Assembly (NCBI GenBank): GCA_021816925.1
Contig: JAKAWQ010000015.1
Coordinates: 1 to 60,740 of the forward strand
Reading direction: 5' to 3'
Source: Pseudomonadota bacterium
GTDB taxonomy: Bacteria > Pseudomonadota > Alphaproteobacteria > Acetobacterales > Acetobacteraceae
Length of the DNA: 60,740 bases
Shown here one piece after another: positions 55,273 through 60,740 of the stretch. The notes beneath the pieces are model-generated. The model was not told where the DNA came from. It searched no databases and saw only the letters and a list, made by a program, of their open reading frames with translations. A program made the position numbers and the translations under genes. Positions within the stretch are counted from its first letter, which is position 1, and every line of letters starts with the position of its first letter.

Positions 55273-56346
55273 ATGGCCGGCGCCCCGACGCTTGCGGTCG
55301 ATGCCATGGGCGGCGATCACGCGCCCGGCGCGGTCGTCGGGGGCCTCGAGATCGCCGCCGAACGCCACCCCGAGATGCGCTTCCTTCTGGTCGGCGACAC
55401 GGCACGGCTCCAGCCGCTGCTCACCCGCTACCGGCGCGCCGCCAGGAGCGCCGTGCTGCGCCACGCCGCCGAGGTCATCGGCGATGAGATGAAGCCCACC
55501 GCAGCGCTCCGCGTGCGCAACGCCTCCATGCGCGTGGCCATCGACGCGGTGGCCGCCGGCGATGCCGCGGGCGTCATCTCCGCCGGCAACACCGGCGCCC
55601 TGCTCGCCCTCTCCAAGATCGTCATCAAGACCTTGCCCGGCATCGACCGTCCGGCCATGGCCGCCGTTGGCCCCTCCGAGCGCGGCGACGTCATCATGCT
55701 CGACCTCGGCGCCAACGTCACCTGCGACGTGCGCAACCTCGTCGAGTTCGCCGTCATGGGCGACGTTTTTGCCCGCACCGTGCTCGGCCTGCCGGCACCT
55801 ACGATCGGCCTCCTCAATGTCGGCTCGGAGGAAATGAAGGGCGGCGAGCAGCTCCGCGACGCGGCCGAGATCCTGAAGGAGAGCGCCCTCGGCCCGCAGT
55901 TCCGCGGCTTCGTCGAGGGCTACGACATCGCCGCCGGCACCACCGACGTGATCGTCACCGACGGCTTCACCGGCAACGTCGCTCTGAAAACCGGCGAGGG
56001 CGCCCTCAAGCTCGTCCGCGGCCTGCTTCGCCAGGTCTTCGAATCGAGCCTCTCTGCACGCCTTGGCTATCTCCTCGCCCGCCCCGCGCTCGACCGGTTG
56101 CGCGAATGGCTCGACCCGCGCCGCTACAACGGCGCTGTCATGCTCGGGCTGAACGGCGTCGTCGTGAAGTCGCACGGCGGTACCGACGCCGAAGGCTTCG
56201 CCCATGCCCTCGATGTGGCCATGGACATGGTCCTGCACGGCTTCAATGACGGCATGCGGGCCGGCCTCGAACGCATGGGCCGCCTCGATGCCCCCGGCGG
56301 ACGCAAGGAGGCGGGCGGCGGACAGCCGCTCGCCCCCGTGCTCTAA
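55273..56346 (+). CDS. plsX: Phosphate acyltransferase PlsX
   Basis: PlsX converts acyl-ACP to acyl-phosphate for phospholipid synthesis. The 357-residue protein has TLAVDAMGGDHAPGAVVGGL at the start, the GVISAGNTGALLALSKIV segment, DLGANVTCDVRNLVEFAVMG and VTDGFTGNVALKTGEG. The C-terminal LLGLNGVVVKSHGGTDAEGF-type segment is also present. The order rpmF-plsX-fabH is standard. Confidence 0.96.
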   Translation: MAGAPTLAVDAMGGDHAPGAVVGGLEIAAERHPEMRFLLVGDTARLQPLLTRYRRAARSAVLRHAAEVIGDEMKPTAALRVRNASMRVAIDAVAAGDAAGVISAGNTGALLALSKIVIKTLPGIDRPAMAAVGPSERGDVIMLDLGANVTCDVRNLVEFAVMGDVFARTVLGLPAPTIGLLNVGSEEMKGGEQLRDAAEILKESALGPQFRGFVEGYDIAAGTTDVIVTDGFTGNVALKTGEGALKLVRGLLRQVFESSLSARLGYLLARPALDRLREWLDPRRYNGAVMLGLNGVVVKSHGGTDAEGFAHALDVAMDMVLHGFNDGMRAGLERMGRLDAPGGRKEAGGGQPLAPVL

Positions 56347-56358
56347 GACGCGCTCCCC

Positions 56359-57387
56359 ATGACCGACGACCTTGGCGCGCTCCTGGCGTCCGCGCCCACC
56401 CTGCCGCGCACCCCTTCCGTCCGCTCCCTCCTCGCCGGCACCGGCGGCTACCTGCCCGAACGCGTGCTCACCAACGACGAACTGGCCCGCACGCTTGACA
56501 CCTCCGATGCCTGGATCGTCGAGCGCACCGGCATCCGCCAGCGCCACATCGCCGGCCCCCACGAGACCGCCTGCTCCATGGGCGCCGCCGCCGCCCGCGC
56601 CGCCCTCGGCGCCGCCGGCGCCGCGCCCGCCGACATCGACGCCGTGATCGTCGCTACCTCCACGCCCGACCAGGCCTTTCCCGCCGTCGCCGCACGCATC
56701 CAGCACGCGCTTGGCATCCAGCGCGGCTTCGCCTTCGACCTTTCCGCCGCCTGCTCCGGCTTCATCTATGCCCTTGCCGTCGCCGACGCCTTCATCCGCC
56801 TCCGCCAGGCGCGCCATGCCCTCGTCATCGGCACCGAGGTCTATTCGCGCATCCTCGACTGGCAGGACCGCGCAACCTGTGTCCTCTTCGGTGACGGCGC
56901 CGGCGCCGTTCTCCTCTCCGCGGGCCCCGGAACCGGGGCCAGCACCGATCGCGGGCTCCTTTCCACGCATCTGCACGCCGACGGTGCGCTCGGCGATATC
57001 CTCTACGTGGACGGCGCGGTCGGCCGGCGCGACCGCCCCGGCACGCTCATGATGAACGGCCGCGAGGTCTTCCGCCACGCCGTCGCGCGAATGGCCGAGA
57101 CGGTGGACGAGGCGCTCGCCGACAACGGCCTCACCCACGCCGACGTCGATTGGCTGGTACCGCACCAAGCCAACCTTCGCATCATCGATGCCATGGGCCG
57201 GCGCCTCCACCTTCCGCCGGAGCGGGTGGTGGTCACCATCGATCGCCACGCCAACACCTCGGCCGCCTCGATCCCGTTGGCACTCGCCGAGGCGCTGGCC
57301 GGTCAGCGCATTCGCCCCGGCCAGCTCGTGGTCATGGAGGCTTTGGGCGGTGGCCTCACATGGGGTTCGGCCCTGCTCAGGATATGA
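56359..57387 (+). CDS. fabH: 3-oxoacyl-ACP synthase III
   Basis: FabH starts fatty acid synthesis by condensing acetyl-CoA with malonyl-ACP. The 342-residue protein has a 20-residue N-terminal extension before LLAGTGGYLPERVLTNDELA. The catalytic Cys lies in FDLSAACSGFIYALAVAD, the His in LVPHQANLRIIDAMGRRL and the Asn in DRHANTSAASIPLALAEA. It is 12 bases after plsX. The extension is unusual but the fold is complete. Confidence 0.96.
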   Translation: MTDDLGALLASAPTLPRTPSVRSLLAGTGGYLPERVLTNDELARTLDTSDAWIVERTGIRQRHIAGPHETACSMGAAAARAALGAAGAAPADIDAVIVATSTPDQAFPAVAARIQHALGIQRGFAFDLSAACSGFIYALAVADAFIRLRQARHALVIGTEVYSRILDWQDRATCVLFGDGAGAVLLSAGPGTGASTDRGLLSTHLHADGALGDILYVDGAVGRRDRPGTLMMNGREVFRHAVARMAETVDEALADNGLTHADVDWLVPHQANLRIIDAMGRRLHLPPERVVVTIDRHANTSAASIPLALAEALAGQRIRPGQLVVMEALGGGLTWGSALLRI

Positions 57388-57427
57388 TGTGCTTTCGCTT
57401 GCCAATCCTCTGAGCTTTCGTGATTTC

Positions 57428-57456
57428 TTGACGTGCCCGTCCGGCTTGCCCTAGCC
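57428..57456 (+). promoter_or_regulatory. Candidate ihfA promoter giving a nearly leaderless mRNA
   Basis: TTGACG, a 17-base spacer and CTAGCC end only 7 bases before the ihfA ATG at 57464. No Shine-Dalgarno lies between, so the transcript would start at or within a base or two of the ATG. Confidence 0.5.
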
Positions 57457-57463
57457 TCCCCTC

Positions 57464-57775
57464 ATGGCGACCGTCACCCGCGCGCATCTGGCCGAGAAGA
57501 TTTATTCCGCCGTCGGGCTCTCGCGCAACGAATCGGCGGCGCTTTTGGAGGCGGTGCTGGGCCGCATGGCAACGGCCCTCGAACATGGCGAATCCCTCAA
57601 GATCAGCGGATTCGGAACGTTTTCCGTGCGCCAGAAGGGCCGCCGGATCGGCCGCAACCCCAAAACGGGCATCGAGGTCCCGATCCTGGCGCGCCGCGTG
57701 CTCGTCTTCCGCCCGAGCCAGAGTCTGCGCGCGCGCGTCAACGGCCTCGAACCTTCTCTGGGTGAGGACGAATGA
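57464..57775 (+). CDS. ihfA: Integration host factor alpha subunit
   Basis: IhfA pairs with IhfB to bend DNA. The 103-residue protein opens [20 protein letters not shown] with the DNA-binding arm region [20 protein letters not shown] and [19 protein letters not shown]. The stop overlaps the merR-type gene. There is no ribosome-binding site ahead of the ATG (CCTAGCCTCCCCTC), in line with a leaderless start. Confidence 0.95.
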   Translation: MATVTRAHLAEKIYSAVGLSRNESAALLEAVLGRMATALEHGESLKISGFGTFSVRQKGRRIGRNPKTGIEVPILARRVLVFRPSQSLRARVNGLEPSLGEDE

Positions 57776-58296
57776 GGGTTCCCCCGCCGCGCCCGGCCGC
57801 CCCGCCTGCCGCCGATCCCCCGCCCGCCAGGGCGCGCAAGGCGCCCAATGCCTTCCGCACCATTAGCGAGGTGGCGGACGAGTTGCACATTCCCCAGCAC
57901 GTGCTCCGCTTCTGGGAGACACGTTTCCCCCAGGTCAAACCGCTGAAGCGGGGCGGTGGCCGCCGCTACTACCGGCCGGATGACATCGCCCTGGTGCGCC
58001 GCATCTCGGAACTTCTTTATATCCAGGGCTATACGATCAAAGGCGTGCAACGGCTGCTGCGCGAGGGCGGCGGTCGTCTCGGCGAGGAGATTCCTCCGCC
58101 ATCGCCTGCCGAGATTTCGGCCGCCGCCGCCGAGCGGGCGCGCAATCCCGAACTCCCGATGCCGGGCCTCGCCGCGAGTCCCGCGCCCGCCGCACGTGTG
58201 CTGGTGCGCCAGAAGCAGGATCCGGAGGCCGAGCGGCTGCGCGACGTTTTGCGCGAGACCTTGCGCGCACTTGGAGAGATGCGGGCGCTGCTGTGA
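57772..58296 (+). CDS. MerR-family transcription regulator
   Basis: This is a 174-residue regulator. After a 28-residue Pro-rich start, the winged helix reads [40 protein letters not shown] and [17 protein letters not shown]. The C-terminus is disordered with a short helical end ([17 protein letters not shown]). It overlaps ihfA by 4 bases, the conserved neighbour relation in alphaproteobacteria. No metal-binding cysteines are present, so it is not a metal sensor. Its targets are unknown. Confidence 0.92.
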   Translation: MRVPPPRPAAPPAADPPPARARKAPNAFRTISEVADELHIPQHVLRFWETRFPQVKPLKRGGGRRYYRPDDIALVRRISELLYIQGYTIKGVQRLLREGGGRLGEEIPPPSPAEISAAAAERARNPELPMPGLAASPAPAARVLVRQKQDPEAERLRDVLRETLRALGEMRALL

Positions 58297-58308
58297 TCCC
58301 AGCCTCCG

Positions 58309-58337
58309 TTGCCGCCGGGCAGTGCGGCTGCTACATC
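58309..58337 (+). promoter_or_regulatory. Candidate promoter of tRNA-Pro
   Basis: TTGCCG and TACATC are 17 bases apart and end 10 bases before the tRNA. This agrees in form with the other promoter candidates of this window. Confidence 0.5.
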
Positions 58338-58347
58338 GCCATCCGGC

Positions 58348-58424
58348 CGGAGCGTAGCGCAGCCTGGTAGCGCATCAGTCTGGGGGACTGGAGGTCGTGG
58401 GTTCAAATCCCGCCGCTCCGACCA
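58348..58424 (+). tRNA. tRNA-Pro (anticodon GGG)
   Basis: The 77 bases fold as a cloverleaf. The acceptor CGGAGCG pairs with CGCTCCG, then discriminator A and an encoded CCA. The D stem is GCGC/GCGC. The anticodon stem is TCAGT/ACTGG with loop CTGGGGG, giving anticodon GGG. The T arm is around GTGGGTTCAAATCCC. It reads CCC and CCU proline codons. The 3' end of such a tRNA is a frequent integration site, and the DNA beyond is accessory or decayed. Confidence 0.95.
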
Positions 58425-58536
58425 TTTTTCCCTCGCGCCGTTACAACCAAAGGTATATGCTTCTTAATAGTTGACGGTCTTGTTTTGACCGCAATTGATG
58501 GCTAGGGGCGTAGCTGCGATCACGCGGTTGTGAGCA

Positions 58537-58740
58537 ATGGATCGAGCGGTGAAGGCCCAAGATTTCCCGCCGCCACCGCAAAAGGCGGGTTCGACTCGCG
58601 TGCCTACGCAGATGGATCTGCCCGGCTATCCGGCCGAGGATGCGCTCGGGCCAGCCCGCGGCATTCTACTCGCGACTGCGCTTGGGCTCATTTTCTGGGT
58701 CGCGATCTTCTTCCTCGTCTGGCTGATCTTCTTCCGCTGA
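58537..58740 (+). CDS. Small single-span membrane protein of unknown function
   Basis: This is a 67-residue protein with a polar Pro-rich first half (MDRAVKAQDFPPPPQKAG) and one C-terminal membrane helix (ILLATALGLIFWVAIFFLV, then WLIFFR). The ribosome-binding site is weak. The helix near the end, with the N-terminus in the cytoplasm, suggests a small inner-membrane protein. I recognise no family. It lies just beyond tRNA-Pro and before the decayed exonuclease. Confidence 0.55.
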   Translation: MDRAVKAQDFPPPPQKAGSTRVPTQMDLPGYPAEDALGPARGILLATALGLIFWVAIFFLVWLIFFR

Positions 58741-58810
58741 GGCCAGGCGCCGCACGCTTCGCGGCTCCCTCTGGTCTTGCCTGCCGGATCGTGCAGCCGT
58801 TATTGGCGCG

Positions 58811-59115
58811 ATGCCGCACCCGGAAACGTGGCTCAAGGTCGTGCGTGGCGGACTTTGTTGCGAGCCGGGTGACTTCTTCATCGATCCCACACGCGTCCAC
58901 TCGCGGGCGGTCATCACTCGTGCCCATTCCGACCGCGCCCGCCCCGGTCACGAAGCAATCCTGGCTGCTCCCGAAACCCTCGCTCCGATGCAGGCCCGAC
59001 CCGGCGCCTTCTTGAACCGCAGCACGTTCGAGCCGCTTTCGCTTGGTGAAGTTCGCAGCATCGGCGGCGTCAGCCTCCGCCTCGCCCCGGCGGCCGGTTT
59101 CATGCGCGCGGGGCG
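58811..59115 (+). pseudogene. N-terminal remnant of ligase-associated DNA exonuclease (MBL fold)
   Basis: The frame reads WLKVVRGGLCCEPGDFFIDP, then RAVITRAHSDRARPGHEAIL and EPLSLGEVRSIGGVSLRLAP. This matches the first ~100 residues of the metallo-beta-lactamase-type exonuclease that stands next to an ATP-dependent DNA ligase in many alphaproteobacteria. The metal motif THAHSDHARPG has become TRAHSDRARPG, losing two His. The rest is gone: after about 59115 the sequence is unrelated. Confidence 0.65.
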
Positions 59116-59249
59116 GAGAATATTTCTCTTTGGGCCGGAGAAATTCCGGACAAACCGGACACACCGGGGGTGCTCGAGGGGGAGTTGCCGGTTCGGAAGG
59201 GGAGAAGAATTTTCTCTTCGACTGCTTGGAGAAGCGATTGAGGCCGGAC

Positions 59250-59800
59250 ATGGCAAGCAAGAAAATCATTCCGTATCACCCGATTATCGTGATGTTCTGT
59301 GATATGTTATGGGATAGAAACGAAGGCCCGCGCGGGCTGCCGCTCCGCGAGAGGAGGGTGAGGCTCGAGCGGCGGTACGCGCGAAACCGGCCGCAAAGGA
59401 CGGATTTGTCGCCGCTCATTCCGTTCCGGACCATGGAAGAACTGAGGGAATTACGGGCAACGGCGGGTGCGCCCGGAATGGAGGGGCTGATGCTCAAACG
59501 GGCGGACAGAGCCCGTTCGTGGCGGGGCGACCGAAGGGACTCTGGAGGACGTGGAAGCGGGCGCCGCTTTCGATCGATGCGGTGGTGACGTGCGCGGGGC
59601 GGGGGCGAGGGGGGCGCGGGCTTTATTCGGGTTACACGGCCGGATTGTGGGGCGAGGCGGGGGCTGCTGGCGGTGAGGAAGGCCTCGGTGGGCGAGAGCG
59701 AGGAGGCGGCCGAGTTCCTCGATGGGTGGGTAAGGGGCATACGGTTCAGCGGTTCGGGCCGGTTGCGGCCCGCGATCGCCGGAGGCCGAGGGGCCGAGGG
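59250..59800 (+). pseudogene. C-terminal remnant of ATP-dependent DNA ligase
   Basis: Successive fragments in changing frames match the end of the ligase: GPRGLPLRERRVRLERRYAR and GAPGMEGLMLKRADRAR (end of the adenylation domain, with the MLKR motif), then after a shift KGLWRTWKRAPLSIDAVVTC with GRGGRGLYSGYTAGLWG (OB-fold start, normally WKWKxDPLTIDAVL), and after another shift LLAVRKASVGESEEAAEFLD. The catalytic Lys region is missing. At least two frameshifts make it non-functional. Confidence 0.7.
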
Positions 59801-59860
59801 GCCGAGGGCGGTGAGGGTGGAGGTGTGAATCGCGGGCGCAAGGGAGAGAGGCGCGATTGC
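59763..59860. repeat. Diverged copy of the terminal GC-rich hairpin repeat
   Basis: CCCGCGATCGCCGGAGGC and, further on, GTGAATCGCGGGCGC then GAGAGGCGCGATT repeat the elements seen at 60537-60740 with changes. AATCGCG and CGCGATT can pair. It overlaps the end of the ligase remnant. Confidence 0.55.
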
Positions 59861-59927
59861 CCAAGGCCGGGGGGCCGAGGGAGTAGCGCGGGGGCACGCG
59901 AGGCTTGGTGCGCGGCGGCTGATCCCG

Positions 59928-60188
59928 TCAGCGTCTCCGCGCGGGTGTTGCGAGAGCCTTTTCCAGGGCCTCGCGGATGAAGCGGGTATAGGGAATGCGA
60001 CGTGCTGCGGAGCGGCGCTTTACGGCGTCGAGCAGGGACTTCGGCATGCGCATGTTGATTTGCGCCTCCTTTTTCTCGAACTCGAAATGCGCCGGCTTGA
60101 ACTGGCGGAAATCGAGATCGGACAGATCCTGATCGAGGAAGGCGGCGGCCTCTTCGTCGGTTTTGAATTCAGGAACTTTCCGCTTCAT
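59928..60188 (-). CDS. brnA: BrnA-type antitoxin (CopG-like)
   Basis: This is an 86-residue antitoxin. The start MKRKVPEFKTDEEAAAFLDQ is typical of BrnA-like proteins, followed by DLSDLDFRQFKPAHFEFEKK and the ribbon-helix-helix part INMRMPKSLLDAVKRRSAAR, then IPYTRFIREALEKAL. The C-terminal fold binds DNA and usually represses its own operon. It overlaps the toxin stop by about 20 bases, toxin first. It is intact, unlike its neighbours. Confidence 0.85.
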   Translation of the reverse strand: MKRKVPEFKTDEEAAAFLDQDLSDLDFRQFKPAHFEFEKKEAQINMRMPKSLLDAVKRRSAARRIPYTRFIREALEKALATPARRR

Positions 60189-60468
60189 AGCGAGCGATCT
60201 CCTTGGCGTGCATGTAGCGGGCGCTGATGGGCCGAACGAGCAACCGGCCGGCGATCCTTCGGGTGGTGAAGGCGACGAACACCGGCCGTCCCGCGGCGTT
60301 GCGCCCGACGGCGATGAACCGTTGCTCGGTTGCCGAGTGCTTCGGGTCCGGCGCAATCCGCGGGTTCGCGCGCAGCAGGTCCTCGATCTCGGCGGCGGTG
60401 ATCCCGTGCCGGTGGCATTTTCCGAGGTTGGCCTCATCCCAGTCGAACTCGGCGTAGGCTTCGGGCAT
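60169..60468 (-). CDS. brnT: BrnT-type ribonuclease toxin
   Basis: This is a 99-residue toxin of the BrnT family, RelE-fold ribonucleases that block translation. It reads AYAEFDWDEANLGKCHRHGI, then AAEIEDLLRANPRI, ATEQRFIAVGRNAAGRPVFV and the end RLLVRPISARYMHAKEIARY. The conserved FDWDEA N-terminus, the R-x-x-x-x-R and the C-terminal S-A-R-x-M motif are present, so the toxin is probably active. It precedes and overlaps the antitoxin, the usual BrnTA order. Confidence 0.87.
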   Translation of the reverse strand: MPEAYAEFDWDEANLGKCHRHGITAAEIEDLLRANPRIAPDPKHSATEQRFIAVGRNAAGRPVFVAFTTRRIAGRLLVRPISARYMHAKEIARYEAESS

Positions 60469-60473
60469 CGGGT

Positions 60474-60502
60474 TAACTATATGTTTGTCTATACAAAGTC
60501 AA
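60474..60502 (-). promoter_or_regulatory. brnTA promoter with inverted repeat
   Basis: On the minus strand TTGACT (60497-60502) is followed by TATAGT at 15 bases or TAGTTA at 17 bases. Between them lies the inverted repeat TTTGTATAGACAAA, a likely operator for BrnA. The patch is strikingly AT-rich in this GC-rich region. Confidence 0.55.
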
Positions 60503-60536
60503 GGCGGCCGCGAGCGCGGTCGGGTGGGGGGCGGCC

Positions 60537-60740
60537 CGCGATCGGCGGGGGGCTGAGGCGCCGGAGGCGATGAGGCCGGAGGCGTGAATCGCGGGCGCGA
60601 AGGGAAGAGTCCGCGATCGCCGGAGGCGTGGATCGCGGGCGCGAAGGGAAGAGTCCGCGATCGGCGGGGGCTGAGGCGCCGGAGGCGATGAGGCCGGAGG
60701 CGTGAATCGCGGGCGCGAAGGGAAGAGTCCGCGATCGCCG
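60537..60740. repeat. Tandem GC-rich repeats, period about 119 bases
   Basis: A unit beginning CGCGATCGGCGGGGGC and containing CTGAGGCGCCGGAGGCGATG, then GGAGGCGTGAATCGCGGGCG and CGAAGGGAAGAGTCCGCGAT, occurs at 60537 and again at 60656. An extra 44-base sub-unit is repeated at 60578, 60622 and 60697. ATCGCGG and CCGCGAT in each sub-unit can form a hairpin with a loop of about 16 bases. The array runs off the window end. Confidence 0.8.

Noticed and set aside
54832-57405. Long open frame on the minus strand across plsX and fabH
   Set aside because: Its translation is repetitive Gly/Ala/Arg text antisense to well-known genes, an effect of high GC.
59519-59980. Gly/Arg-rich protein on the plus strand
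   Set aside because: Its first part is a ligase remnant and the rest is repeat DNA read through; not a gene.
60537-60740. CRISPR array
   Set aside because: Units are tandem or nested without unique spacers of even length, and no cas gene is present.

Overview
The window reads as a chromosome segment from a high-GC alphaproteobacterium, most likely Rhodospirillales or Acetobacterales. The evidence is a CcrM-type GANTC methyltransferase next to rnhB, a GatCAB amidotransferase, a bc1-chaperone (UQCC) gene, and the order bamE-like / UQCC / yceD ... rpmF / plsX / fabH / ihfA / merR / tRNA-Pro, which is a familiar core block in that group. Assignments rest on reading translated sequence and remembered family motifs; no search was run.

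Layout. 1-3.4 kb: a three-subunit molybdenum hydroxylase (large subunit cut by the window edge). 3.5-5.6 kb: a cupin, an unknown protein, an NsrR-type Rrf2 regulator and a small ORF. 5.7-6.4 kb: pyrE. 6.5-13.7 kb: a complete Opp/Dpp ABC importer with two paralogous binding proteins. 13.9-18.9 kb: an orphan Rieske petA, a GNAT and a hydantoinase/oxoprolinase pair (hyuB-hyuA). 18.9-22.7 kb: a minus-strand group of two ACMSD-type amidohydrolases, a Rieske ferredoxin, a metallo-beta-lactamase-fold protein and a GYD protein. 22.7-23.2 kb: a scar containing both ends of a deleted galE. 23.3-29.7 kb: an EF-G-like GTPase, ruvX, gatCAB and a GST. 29.7-34.6 kb: a three-domain glycosyltransferase and remnants of neighbouring glycan genes.

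34.7-42.2 kb is an accessory block: an adenosylcobalamin-dependent mutase of the glutamate-mutase type (catalytic subunit, B12 subunit, MutL reactivase), an enolase-superfamily enzyme of the muconate-lactonizing type, an MFS transporter and a Crp/Fnr regulator. The catalytic subunit keeps the residues that handle adenosylcobalamin but has lost three substrate-binding residues of glutamate mutase (Arg149, His150 and Glu171 equivalents are Leu, Ser and Leu). It may therefore carry out an undescribed carbon-skeleton rearrangement.

46.6-54.8 kb holds a second candidate system: a seven-gene operon resembling hydrogenase-4 or complex I (hyfC, E, F, G, I, B homologues plus a DUF190/PII-like protein). 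Its large subunit has lost all four nickel-binding cysteines, while the small-subunit iron-sulfur ligands are kept and fused to a one-cluster ferredoxin domain. This matches the energy-converting hydrogenase-related (Ehr) type, whose function is unknown. The operon sits exactly between yceD and rpmF, so it appears to be an insertion into the core block.

55-58.4 kb: rpmF, plsX, fabH, ihfA, merR and tRNA-Pro(GGG). 58.5-60.7 kb, downstream of the tRNA, is decayed: the front of a ligase-associated exonuclease joined to the back of an ATP-dependent DNA ligase, then a BrnT/BrnA toxin-antitoxin pair and GC-rich tandem repeats with hairpins.
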